Positions 1-7,831 of a DNA stretch of 64,000 nucleotides are shown piece after piece (position 1 is the first letter of the stretch; the number at the start of each line of letters is the position of its first letter). Location: NCBI GenBank assembly GCA_016711405.1, contig JADJSZ010000047.1, forward strand, positions 42,226 through 106,225, written 5' to 3'. The stretch is from Candidatus Hadersleviella danica. GTDB taxonomy: Bacteria; Chloroflexota; Anaerolineae; Promineifilales; Promineifilaceae. Below the pieces are notes generated by a model. That model saw only the letters and a list, made by a program, of their open reading frames with translations. It was not told where the DNA came from and ran no database searches. A program made the translations under genes and the position numbers.

Positions 1-224
1 GCAAAATCAACGAACCCATCGAAGAGCTGGCCAAGCTGGGCATTTTGGTAGACCGCGACGACGATGGCTACCTGTTGCAGATTTTTACCAAGCCGTTGGT
101 GGATCGGCCGACGCTCTTCTTTGAGATTATCGAGCGGCACGGGGCGCGGGGCTTTGGCCAAGGCAACTTCAAAGCACTGTTCGAGTCTATCGAGCGGGAG
201 CAGGCGTTGCGCGGCAATCTTTAA
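1..224 (+). CDS. hpd: 4-hydroxyphenylpyruvate dioxygenase, C-terminal fragment
   Basis: Reading from base 3 gives 73 codons that run in from the left edge and stop at 222-224. The translation contains GYLLQIFTKPLVDRPTLFF, then EIIERHGARGFGQGNFKALF and ends EQALRGNL. This is the C-terminal iron-binding part of 4-hydroxyphenylpyruvate dioxygenase. The glutamate of FFEIIER is the expected third Fe(II) ligand of the 2-His-1-Glu triad; the GFGQGNFKALF helix closes the active site. The enzyme converts 4-hydroxyphenylpyruvate to homogentisate in cytosolic tyrosine breakdown. The family assignment is strong because this tail is highly conserved. The start and the rest of any tyrosine operon lie outside the window. 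Confidence 0.93.
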   Translation, partial: KINEPIEELAKLGILVDRDDDGYLLQIFTKPLVDRPTLFFEIIERHGARGFGQGNFKALFESIEREQALRGNL

Positions 225-297
225 GAAGTGGCGAGTGGTTAGTGGTTAGTGACTAGTAGACGCACTAACCACTTGCCACTTGCCACTAACCACTACG
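225..297. repeat. stutter hairpin, AGTGGTTAGTGG family
   Basis: Left arm is built from repeats of GTGGTTA/GTGGCGA (225-255). The right arm carries the inverse, CACTAACCACTTGCCACT (263-296). Together they can fold into a long imperfect stem. It starts right after the hpd stop and ends one base before the next ATG. The same word recurs at 32030, 49204, 52137, 60865 and 63930. Confidence 0.7.
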
Positions 298-999
298 ATG
301 TCTAATCCACCCCACATCCCCCTTACCCCCTTTTACCGTGAATATCCTGTGGCCGAAATGCAGGTGCGCGCGGCCGATTTTCTGGCAGAGATGCAACGGC
401 GGCGCACGGTGCGCCACTTTTCCAACCGCCCCGTCCCGCGTGATATTATTGAAAATTGCTTGCGGGTGGCGGGCACGGCTCCCAATGGGGCCAATTTACA
501 ACCGTGGCACTTTGTGGTGGTGAGCAACCCCGAGGTAAAGCGGCAAATTCGATTGGCGGCCGAGGAAGAAGAGCGCGATTTTTACAACGGCCGTGCCCCG
601 CAAGAGTGGCTGGATGCCCTTGCCCCGCTGGGTACAGACGACCAGAAGCCGTTTTTAGAGACAGCTCCCTACCTGATTCTTATCTTTGCCAAAAGCTTTG
701 ATATGGATGAACAGGAGCGCAAGGTGAAGAACTATTATGCGGCCGAATCGGTGGGCATAGCCACGGGGATGTTGATTACGGCCGTCCACCATGCGGGTCT
801 TGTCTCGCTGACGCACACGCCCAGCCCAATGAAGTTCTTGAATGAGATTGTGGGGCGGCCAGCGCATGAACGGCCGTTCCTCGTCCTCGTCGTCGGCTAC
901 CCGGCCGAAGAGGCCGAAGTGCCCCTCTTCGCCACCCGCAAAGAAGCCCCTCGAACAAATTGCGACATTTGTCGAGTAAGCGTGAAAAGTGGGAAGTAA
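298..999 (+). CDS. nitroreductase family FMN oxidoreductase
   Basis: 233-residue protein of the nitroreductase/iodotyrosine-deiodinase-like fold. An N-terminal segment RRRTVRHFSNRPVP is the usual FMN phosphate-binding Arg-rich start. It is followed by AGTAPNGANLQPWHFVVV (the second FMN-contact motif) and, later, AAESVGIATGMLITAVHHAGL, the helix that packs on the flavin. These enzymes use NAD(P)H to reduce nitro, quinone or halogenated aromatic substrates; the substrate here cannot be read from sequence. I chose ATG 298 over an in-frame TTG at 280 because 280 lies inside the upstream hairpin repeat. The last codons (VKSGK) are themselves encoded by the next repeat (GTGAAAAGTGGGAAG), so the C-terminus has been eroded or extended by that element. 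Confidence 0.88.
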   Translation: MSNPPHIPLTPFYREYPVAEMQVRAADFLAEMQRRRTVRHFSNRPVPRDIIENCLRVAGTAPNGANLQPWHFVVVSNPEVKRQIRLAAEEEERDFYNGRAPQEWLDALAPLGTDDQKPFLETAPYLILIFAKSFDMDEQERKVKNYYAAESVGIATGMLITAVHHAGLVSLTHTPSPMKFLNEIVGRPAHERPFLVLVVGYPAEEAEVPLFATRKEAPRTNCDICRVSVKSGK

Positions 1000-1070
1000 A
1001 AAGTGAAAAGTTTGGGCTTACGCGAGTGTGCGCTCATCACCTCTCACTTCTTACTTTTCACTTTTCACTA
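981..1070. repeat. stutter hairpin, AAGTGAAAAGT family
   Basis: Left arm GTGAAAAGTGGGAAGTAAAA plus AGTGAAAAGT (982-1010); right arm CTCACTTCTTACTTTTCACTTTTCAC (1042-1067 approximately). It lies between two convergent genes and overlaps the 3' ends of both, so it could serve as a two-way terminator. A second copy is at 47998-48076. Confidence 0.65.
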
Positions 1071-1732
1071 AATTCCACCCTCTGCGCCCCATACGCTTGG
1101 ATTAGCACGGCAATAATCCCTGCGTAAGCAATGAGTTTTTGCCCCGTGACTTGAATGAGCAAGCCGTTGCCCGTGCTGGCGCGGGGGCCAAAGAAAAGGA
1201 GCCAAATGTAGCTGGCCAGCAAGAGGGTGAAGAGGCCGAACACGGCCGCATACCCGTTCGGATAAGCGGCCGAGCGCAAAATGGCCACGCTATAAACCAG
1301 CGCGGCCACAAAAAAGCTCAGAAAAGCGGCGTAGACAAACCCCGCATGGGCGGTGAGAAGCAAATTGGCGGGCGTGAAAGCCACGCCAACGAAAGAGAGA
1401 CCCGCTATTACCCCAAACAGAGAGCCAATCCAACACCACCAGTAACCCAACACGCGAGGCAGGCGCAAAAACAGCACCACCATCCCCAACCCCGCCCCGC
1501 TGAGGGCGATGAAAAAGAGCACGGCCGAAAACCAATTGCTCGCCCCATTGTGCGCCACTGTCATTCCCAAATCGCTGAAAAAGTTGCGGAAAAAGGCATA
1601 ACCCGATGTGTTTATTTCGCCGACTGTGCCGCCGGGATAAAACAACATCGCCACCAGCGTCAGCACCACAAACTGCGCCGATGCCCCCACCACCCATTGA
1701 AACGGTTTTTTACTCTGCCACCATGTTGTCAT
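1058..1732 (-). CDS. DUF998-like multi-pass membrane protein
   Basis: About 224 residues, strongly hydrophobic, with six or so predicted membrane spans (for example VVGASAQFVVLTLVAMLFYP near the start and YAGIIAVLIQAYGAQ near the end). The pattern of an early FFSDLGMT loop followed by paired hydrophobic helices resembles DUF998/'hypothetical membrane protein' families, whose function is unknown. Start set at 1732 (MTTWWQSKKPF) because AAAAGGACAAACCAA lies just upstream as a ribosome-binding site. A longer reading to 1759 would only translate the ATGACCAATGA repeat. It is convergent with the nitroreductase. No catalytic motif is visible. Confidence 0.7.
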   Translation of the reverse strand: MTTWWQSKKPFQWVVGASAQFVVLTLVAMLFYPGGTVGEINTSGYAFFRNFFSDLGMTVAHNGASNWFSAVLFFIALSGAGLGMVVLFLRLPRVLGYWWCWIGSLFGVIAGLSFVGVAFTPANLLLTAHAGFVYAAFLSFFVAALVYSVAILRSAAYPNGYAAVFGLFTLLLASYIWLLFFGPRASTGNGLLIQVTGQKLIAYAGIIAVLIQAYGAQRVEFSEK

Positions 1733-1737
1733 TTGGT

Positions 1738-1800
1738 TTGTCCTTTTATCATTGGTCATTTGTCATTGGCACTCAGCACTCAGCACTCAGCACTAATTAT
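1738..1800. repeat. half-element repeats (TCATTGGTCATTTG and CACTCAGCACTCAG words)
   Basis: TCATTGGTCATTTGTCATTGG is followed directly by CACTCAGCACTCAGCACTCA. These are the pyrimidine-side arms of two different word families joined together, without their partners. They form the upstream region of the minus-strand membrane gene. Confidence 0.55.
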
Positions 1801-1876
1801 GGCTTAACGGGGTTGAATGCGGTAAATTTTAACGACAATTGCCTGTCTTCCATTTATCCTATCTCCCCATCTTCCC

Positions 1877-2317
1877 ATGACCACCTTAACCCTGCGCGAA
1901 ATTACGAAAGAAACTGTTGGTGCGATACTCAACTTGAAAGTCTCGCCCGAGCAAACCCATTTTGTGGCGGACAACGCCACCTCAATCGCTGAAGCATATT
2001 TTGAGCCAAAGGCATGGTTCCGAGCCATTTATGCCGATGAAACGCCTGTGGGTTTTATGATGTTGGAGGATGACCCCGAGACATCCTCCTATTATTTATG
2101 GCGCTTTATGATAGCCGAGGGGTATCAGGGGCGTGGCTACGGCCGTCAAGCACTCGAACTCCTCATGGCCCATGTGCGTACACGGCCGAACGCCACCCAC
2201 CTCACCCTCAGTTGCGTGCCCGGCACAGGTAGCCCCTGCCCCTTCTACGAAAAAATCGGCTTCACCTACACAGGTGAAGAAGATGATGGCGAACTGATGA
2301 TGCGAATTGAGCTATAG
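1877..2317 (+). CDS. GNAT-family N-acetyltransferase
   Basis: 146 residues with the complete GNAT fold. The acetyl-CoA pyrophosphate loop is visible as IAEGYQGRGYGRQALELL (about residues 78-95, the Q/R-x-x-G-x-G/A motif), preceded by beta-4 YYLWRFMI. It is followed by the C-terminal motif B PCPFYEKIGFTYTGEE. The overall spacing and the YFEP and DETPVGFMML segments resemble BltD/PaiA-type spermine/spermidine acetyltransferases. The arginine decarboxylase that follows 33 bases downstream on the same strand makes a polyamine substrate plausible. Substrate specificity itself is inferred from neighbourhood, not read directly. Confidence 0.88.
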   Translation: MTTLTLREITKETVGAILNLKVSPEQTHFVADNATSIAEAYFEPKAWFRAIYADETPVGFMMLEDDPETSSYYLWRFMIAEGYQGRGYGRQALELLMAHVRTRPNATHLTLSCVPGTGSPCPFYEKIGFTYTGEEDDGELMMRIEL

Positions 2318-2350
2318 CAACCGAAACGAAAAAAGACGAAGGACAATCCT

Positions 2351-3979
2351 ATGACCACACCCCTGATTGGCTGGCAATCCACCGACCCCGTGCCCGACGG
2401 CCACCGTTTTAACGACTATCTGCACGTCCAAAACGGCCGTCTTTACCTCGCCGACCTCGACCTTGCCGCCCTTTACGAAGAAGGCGGCCACGGCCTCGGC
2501 CCCCTCTCCAGCCCCCTCGAACTGGTCTACCTGCCCATCATCAAAGACAAAATCGCCCAATTGCAGGCTGTGTTCGACAAGGCCATTTCCGCCACAGGCT
2601 ATGCGGGAGCCTTCCACTACGCCTACGCCTCCAAGGCCAACGCGGCCGAAGAAGTCATCCGCACCACCCTCGCCGCTGGTGCACACCACGAAATGTCCTC
2701 CAACATAGACGTGAACATCGCCAAACTGATGATTGCCCAAGGGTTGCTCCAACCCGACAAAATGATTATTGCCAATGGCTTTAAGGGGGCAGGCTCCCCC
2801 TATGCCGCAAATTTGCTCCGCCTGAAGCAAAAGCACAACAACCTCATCCCTGTGCTGGAAGATTTGAGCGAAATTAGCCCCTTCTTGGGCGCGGGCGTAC
2901 CGTTTGAGGTGGGGTTGCGTTATAAAAGCTACAGTCCCAACACCGAGGAGATTGCCGAGGGCACGGCCGATTCCCGCTTCGGCTTCTCGCGCCAAGATTT
3001 GTGGAAAGCGGCCGATTATATTTCGGCCGCGCCCAACCTCTCCCTCAAAATGCTCCATGTCATGGTCGGTGGGCAAATTACGGATGTGGAGGCGTTTATC
3101 GGCCGACTGCGCCCCGGCATGGTGCTATACGCCCAACTCAAACGCCGCTTCCCTACCCTGTCCATCTTCAACTTCGGCGGCGGCGTGCCCGTCCAACTCA
3201 CGCTGGACTTCGCCTTCGATTATAATGAGTTCGCCACCAAACTCTTGCAAGCCATGCAAGCCGTCTGCGCCGAATACCAAGTGGCCGTGCCCGATATTAT
3301 GGGCGAGATGGGGCGCTATACGACGGCCGAACACGGAGCCCACCTCTTCCAAATCGTCACCGCCAAAGAAAACAACTCCCCCACCCCGTGGTATATCCTC
3401 AACGGCTCGGTGATGAGTTCCTTCCCCGACGTGTGGGCTTTGGGCGAACTGTTCATTGTCTTACCGCTCAACCACCTCGACCAACCCTTCCAACAAGTCC
3501 AACTTGGGGGCATCACCTGCGACAGCGACGATATTTACCCGCCCAAGAAAAACCCCGCCACGCTCTACCTGCCTGTCGAAACAGAGGGGTTGCACATTGG
3601 CTTTTTCGGCATTGGGGCGTACCAAGAGATGCTGGGCGGGGCGCGGGGGAGCAAGCATTGTGTCTTGCCCGAAGCGGATGAGTTGGTGGTGCAGGGTTAT
3701 GATGCTGAAAGCGGCCGTTTCCAATTTCGCATCATCGCGGGGCAAAGCACGGCCGAGGTGTTGGCCAATTTGGGGTATCATGTAAGGGGGGCCGGTTGGG
3801 TACTATGTGGTACTATTGCCAGCGAAAAACGCGCAAATCTTGTGGGGGAGAGCGTTAGGGGAGGTGGTGAAATAAGCGAACGGCAAGGAAGCGCTGCCGT
3901 CTTTCTATTTAAGAAGTCGTGTTTTTCTGGGGGGGAAAAGGGCGGTAGCGGCAGTTCGCAATGGCAACAACAGGAGTAA
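2351..3979 (+). CDS. speA: biosynthetic arginine decarboxylase-like PLP enzyme
   Basis: Fold-type III PLP decarboxylase. YASKAN (about residue 94) carries the lysine that binds PLP. GAHHEMSSNIDV and MIIANGFKG are typical barrel strands, FNFGGGVP is the glycine-rich phosphate-binding loop, and ITCDSDDIYP and GFFGIGAYQEMLGG form the second-domain active-site strands with the catalytic Cys-Asp. The enzyme turns arginine into agmatine, the entry to putrescine and spermidine. The conserved part ends near LANLGYHV (about base 3783). The remaining 65 codons are low-complexity, match nothing I know in the family, and overlap a possible antisense gene. They are probably read-through after an indel. 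It is shorter than gamma-proteobacterial SpeA (about 650 aa), close to compact bacterial forms. Probably co-transcribed with the GNAT gene. Confidence 0.82.
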   Translation: MTTPLIGWQSTDPVPDGHRFNDYLHVQNGRLYLADLDLAALYEEGGHGLGPLSSPLELVYLPIIKDKIAQLQAVFDKAISATGYAGAFHYAYASKANAAEEVIRTTLAAGAHHEMSSNIDVNIAKLMIAQGLLQPDKMIIANGFKGAGSPYAANLLRLKQKHNNLIPVLEDLSEISPFLGAGVPFEVGLRYKSYSPNTEEIAEGTADSRFGFSRQDLWKAADYISAAPNLSLKMLHVMVGGQITDVEAFIGRLRPGMVLYAQLKRRFPTLSIFNFGGGVPVQLTLDFAFDYNEFATKLLQAMQAVCAEYQVAVPDIMGEMGRYTTAEHGAHLFQIVTAKENNSPTPWYILNGSVMSSFPDVWALGELFIVLPLNHLDQPFQQVQLGGITCDSDDIYPPKKNPATLYLPVETEGLHIGFFGIGAYQEMLGGARGSKHCVLPEADELVVQGYDAESGRFQFRIIAGQSTAEVLANLGYHVRGAGWVLCGTIASEKRANLVGESVRGGGEISERQGSAAVFLFKKSCFSGGEKGGSGSSQWQQQE

Positions 3980-4141
3980 ACCCATGAATACCATGACTGG
4001 GAGTACCACAAAATAGAATATGATGCCTAGTTTCAGGCGTTTGGTTTCGATTTTTACGCCGTCCGGCCTTTTTTGTCCCCCCCAATATGCACCCGATCCC
4101 ACAAGGCAAAGCCTAAGCTTGCCCAAGAGCTTGCAATCCAT
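3905..4141 (-). CDS. possible small membrane protein
   Basis: 78 codons on the minus strand with one clear hydrophobic stretch (LGIIFYFVVLPVMVFMGLLL) preceded by a basic segment (KIETKRLK) and followed by LRTAATALFPPRKTRLLK. That is a plausible single-span topology with positive-inside flanks. It overlaps only the aberrant tail of the arginine decarboxylase reading frame. This supports the idea that the decarboxylase truly stops near 3784 and the two genes are convergent. A G7 run upstream may hide a frameshift. No homologue is recognised, so its reality is uncertain. Confidence 0.35.
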   Translation of the reverse strand: MDCKLLGKLRLCLVGSGAYWGGQKRPDGVKIETKRLKLGIIFYFVVLPVMVFMGLLLLLPLRTAATALFPPRKTRLLK

Positions 4142-4213
4142 TGCACAATAAGTGGTGATATTTCTGATTCGTCCCCATTCACCGCTTATCTCTCACCCCC
4201 TCAGGAGAATTCC

Positions 4214-5857
4214 ATGAGTACCAGTCGCACCCGCATGATATTTTTTGTGATAGTCGGCCTCGCGGCCGTCATCATCTGCGCCGCCATTGTCTACAGCGTC
4301 GCCAACCAAGCCCTGACCCCCGAAGCCACCGCTACCCCCAGTGGTAGCCCCACCACCGCCGCCAACACAGGGCAAGACAACCCCACCCCCGCCGTCAATT
4401 TCACCTCGCCCAACCCAATTTTTGGGCCAAATTACACGGCCGATGGCAACCTGCCCACCTACATCTGCGGTGCCGATGCCTTCGGCAGTTACTTCACCCT
4501 GCAACAGATGCAAATGGCGGGCACCGACATTGCCAACGGCTTCCACCTTGGCATTGTGCCCTTCTTTTTAGATGGCGACCCCGCCTATGATGTCTCCGAA
4601 GAACTGCGCACCGCCCTGTTGGAAAACGGCCAATGGGATTGCCTGCTGACCACGCTGGATGCCGTCGCCCTGAATGCGCCGGGGGTGGTCACGGCCGTGG
4701 TAGATGAGAGCGCAGGCGCTGACCAACTGTGGGTGCGCGGCGACATCAACACGATTAACGACCTGCAAGGCCAACGCATCACCTTTGCCCGTGGTAGTGT
4801 TGGCGAGTATTTCATGTACTACGCCCTTTCCATTGCCCGCCTTAACCCCCGCTTCGATGTGACCCTCATCCCCCAAGATAGTGTTGCCGAAGCCGTCGCC
4901 TATTTCAACAGCGGCCAAGCCGATGTCGTTTCGGGCTGGGAACCCGATATTTACGATGCCGAAACGAGTGGCGGCTCCCCCCTGCTCAGTTCCGCCCAAA
5001 TGCGGGTCATTATTGATGTGGTTGTCACCTCCCGCCAATCGCTGGCCAGCGAGGCGGAACTGGTGCAAAACTTCCACAATGCATGGTTCGCCACGCTTAA
5101 GGCGCAAGTGGAAGGGTTCGACACGGCCGCCCAACAAATCGCCGCATGGGGGCACAACGATTGGAGCTTCGTCTACCCCGAAACGGCCGCCGCTGATTTT
5201 ACGGCATGGCTCGAAAACGTTGCCCAAGCTGATTTGGGCGACAACACGACCATTATGCGCGACACACGGCCGCTCATCACCCGCATGGAAATCGCTCGCC
5301 GCGTCTGGGCCGCCTCGGGCTTGCCCGTCTCCGATGTGGATATTGAGCAGTTGATAGACCCCAGCTTTGTCGCCCGTTCAGCGCAACAAGCGGCGCTCTC
5401 CACCACCACCACCCCTATCAACGACAGCTTTTCCATCAACGCCCAACTCGATTTAACCGACATTAGCCCCGACAGCGATGCGGCCACACTGGCCGTGTTG
5501 CCTTGCCGCCGCTTCACCTTCCTGCCCGAATCCACCGAACTGACGTTGGAATCGCGCCGCATTTTAGATGATTGTGTCGTGCCGACCATGCTCCAAAGCG
5601 TGGGTTTGCTCCTCAAAGTGGAAGGCTCTTCGGCATGGCCCGGCCCCGCGGGAACCTTTACCGAACAAGAAATTGCTGAATTCGCCGAAGCGCGTGCCCA
5701 ATCGGTGGTGGATTACCTCGTCACGCAAGGGATTGACCCCGCTCGCTTTATCGTCACCTCGGTTTTGCCCCCGCCCGAAAATCGGGAAACGGAAGACCCC
5801 GAAATCCAAGCCCTCGACCGCTTTGTCGAAATGTCGCTCATCACATCGGGGCGGTAA
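4214..5857 (+). CDS. substrate-binding protein fused to OmpA-like domain
   Basis: About 547 residues in three parts. An N-terminal membrane anchor (MIFFVIVGLAAVIICAAIVY) is followed by a Thr/Pro-rich spacer. The middle is a periplasmic-binding-protein type II domain of the NMT1/ThiY kind, with FHLGIVPFFLDG, GQRITFARGSVGEYFMYYAL and a long helical C-lobe. The C-terminal OmpA-like domain has FTFLPESTELTLESRRIL, LLLKVEGSSAWPG, then AEARAQSVVDYLVTQGIDP. The start at 4214 has a good Shine-Dalgarno (CAGGAGAATTCC); the longer upstream reading is in spacer-like sequence. The protein should sit outside the membrane, anchored by its N-terminus. It is followed by an SBP-VWA lipoprotein, a pairing seen elsewhere in stress or toxic-anion-resistance loci. 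No transporter permease is nearby, so it may sense rather than import. Confidence 0.8.
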   Translation: MSTSRTRMIFFVIVGLAAVIICAAIVYSVANQALTPEATATPSGSPTTAANTGQDNPTPAVNFTSPNPIFGPNYTADGNLPTYICGADAFGSYFTLQQMQMAGTDIANGFHLGIVPFFLDGDPAYDVSEELRTALLENGQWDCLLTTLDAVALNAPGVVTAVVDESAGADQLWVRGDINTINDLQGQRITFARGSVGEYFMYYALSIARLNPRFDVTLIPQDSVAEAVAYFNSGQADVVSGWEPDIYDAETSGGSPLLSSAQMRVIIDVVVTSRQSLASEAELVQNFHNAWFATLKAQVEGFDTAAQQIAAWGHNDWSFVYPETAAADFTAWLENVAQADLGDNTTIMRDTRPLITRMEIARRVWAASGLPVSDVDIEQLIDPSFVARSAQQAALSTTTTPINDSFSINAQLDLTDISPDSDAATLAVLPCRRFTFLPESTELTLESRRILDDCVVPTMLQSVGLLLKVEGSSAWPGPAGTFTEQEIAEFAEARAQSVVDYLVTQGIDPARFIVTSVLPPPENRETEDPEIQALDRFVEMSLITSGR

Positions 5858-5858
5858 G

Positions 5859-5934
5859 GTAGGGGTAGGCCTTGTGCCTACCCTCTAACTCCAATGTCTA
5901 CAAAGGCAAGGGCAACCACAAGGGTTGCCCCTAC
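5859..5934. repeat. composite GTAGGGG...CCCCTAC dispersed repeat
   Basis: Begins GTAGGGGTAGGCCTTGTGCC, itself a stem (GTAGGC/GCCTAC). It ends with a second stem GGGCAACCACAAGGGTTGCC followed by CCTAC. The outer ends GTAGGGG and CCCCTAC are inverted copies. Other copies are at 16379, 18975 (reversed), 35773 and 37560, with a half copy at 14553. It lies a few bases after the SBP-OmpA stop, so it may terminate transcription. Confidence 0.7.
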
Positions 5935-6027
5935 CCCCTACCTCCTCTGAAATGAAACACATCCATAGATAAATGTGCTGAATGCTGATAGCTAACGGCT
6001 AAAAGCTAACAGCCCCAGAGACATCCT

Positions 6028-7811
6028 ATGACTAACTATCTGCGCAGAACCCTGTTTCTGCTGACCCTTTTACTCTTGCTGGTGGCGTGCGGTGGCGACG
6101 ACGACCCCAACGCCATCCCCAGCGGAGCCATCCCCGTGCGGGTGGTGGCGCACACCAGTTTGGAGCCGTGGCTGGCGCAAGCCTCGGCCGATTTTTTCGC
6201 CGCCCAACAAGAAGCGGGCGCCGAAGCCCCCTATTTTGTCACCGTTGAAGGGGTGGAGGCGGGGCAAGCGGCCGTGCAACTCAGCCAAGGCGAACTCACG
6301 GCCGACCTGTGGATACCCGACGAACCCGCATGGGTGGATGTGCTGGCCGAATTGGGCACGGCCGCTTATCAGGGCAATGCGCCAGCGTGGCCGAAAGCCC
6401 ACTGGTCATTGCCATGTGGCAACCGATTGCCGAAGCGTTGGGCTGGCCCGGCCGTGAATTGGGCTGGCTCGATGTGGGCAGTATCGCGGCCGACCCCTCT
6501 GCATGGGCTTATTACAGCGGCGGCCAATTTGGCGATTCGCTCCAACTGGGCCACACCCATCCCGGCCTTTCGGGCACGGGAGCCAGCACCTTGCTGGCTA
6601 TTGTGCAAGCGGCCGAACGGCAACAAGAGGCGGTGACCGTGGACGATATTGAAAGCCGCATCGTGCAAGCCTCGGTGGGCGCGTTCGAGGCGGCCGTGAC
6701 ATGGTTCAGCCCGACCACCGCCCAGCTTGGCCAAACGATGAGCGAGCGGGGAACCAGCTATCTGGGTGCGGCCGTGATGTATGAAAATGTGGCCATCCGC
6801 TACGGCCAAGGTGACCCTGCCCTTGTGCCCATCTACCCCTTTGAGGGGACGTTTGTGGCCACCAACCCCGCTTGTGTTGATGGCAACGCCTCGGCCGAGG
6901 CGCAGGCGGGCGCAACTGCGTTTCGGGATTATTTGCAGACGGCGGCGGGGCAAAGCTCGGCCGTGGCCTTTGGCCTGCGCCCCGTGAGTGGCACGGCCGT
7001 CTTTAACTCGGCCGCTCTGGCAGGATTAGATGCCAATCAGCCGCTCATCCGTTTTGCACCCGCCTCGGCCGAAACGTTGCTGGCCGTGCAAAGCGTGTGG
7101 CAAGCGGCGCGGAAACCGATTAACCTTGTCATGCTTCTGGACACATCGGGCAGTATGCGCGGGGCGCGGATGGAGAATATGCAGAGCGCGGCCGTGAGTT
7201 TTGTGGAGCAAATGGGCGACGATGACTTCATTACCATCATCGCTTTTGCCGATAGCCCAATGGAAATTGTGAGCCATGCCCGCCTAGCCGATTCTCGCAA
7301 TGAGGTGATTGGCCTGATTGAGCAACTGCAAGCACGGGGCAACACCACGTTGTATGATGCGGTGGGAGAAGGTGGGCGGGTTATCAACCGCACCACAACC
7401 TCGAGTGCCAGCAATGTAATGGTGGTTTTGAGCGATGGGGCAGACACGGCCAGCGTCTCCTTCACAGGGATTACGGCCGATTTAATAGACCTCGCTACGG
7501 GCGACAACACAACCATCTTTACCATTTCGTATGGTGACAGTGCAGAGACGGAGCTAATGAGCAGCGATACGTGGAGAGGAGTGCCGGCGCCATGGGCGGG
7601 AGTTGGCACCCGGGCGCTTATTCGTATGGGATGGGAAAGGAAACCATTATGTGGGGATGGCCAGGCGAACAGCATTACAGGCAAAGACATTTCTACGGCG
7701 ATTTGCCGTGGATCATCTAAAATGAGATGTCGGCCCGCGTTTGGCATCTTCAAAGTTGTGACAGCCAAGTTGTTTTTGATGGCTCGTGTCTATGTGGAGG
7801 CTAAAGTCTGA
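6028..7811 (+). CDS. VWA lipoprotein with substrate-binding-like N-terminus (frameshifted)
   Basis: The start MTNYLRRTLFLLTLLLLLVACGG is a lipoprotein signal with lipobox LVAC. A bacterial SBP_11-like domain follows. Then comes a von Willebrand A domain with an intact MIDAS: DTSGSM (about base 7138), the threonine of GNTTLYDA, and LSDGAD. The reading frame changes once near 6376-6390 (between YQGN and CASVAESPLVIAMW), most likely a single-base error, so the span joins two frames. The normal VWA C-terminus after YGDSAETELM (about 7560) is absent. The last 80 codons look non-homologous, so the protein is truncated or rearranged there. Located after the SBP-OmpA gene, probably with a related extracytoplasmic role. 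Confidence 0.75.
7592..7720 (+). CDS. possible 42-residue ORF inside the broken VWA tail
   Basis: In a different frame from the VWA protein, an ATG at 7592 opens 42 codons beginning MGGSWHPGAYSYGMGKETIM and ending LPWII. A GAGAGGAG sequence lies about 11 bases upstream and could be a ribosome-binding site. The composition (Trp, Tyr, Gly rich) looks protein-like, but I do not recognise it. It may be a remnant of whatever DNA replaced the end of the VWA gene. Confidence 0.2.
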   Translation: MGGSWHPGAYSYGMGKETIMWGWPGEQHYRQRHFYGDLPWII

Positions 7812-7831
7812 GTTCTGAGTGCTAAAGGCGT

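Noticed and set aside
1139..1807. Long plus-strand ORF opposite the membrane gene
   Set aside because: Its translation is a low-complexity Gln/His/Arg mixture, the usual shadow of a hydrophobic gene on the other strand.
2312..3076. Minus-strand ORF inside the arginine decarboxylase gene
   Set aside because: Gly/Val-rich shadow frame without motifs; the plus-strand gene has clear PLP motifs over the same bases.
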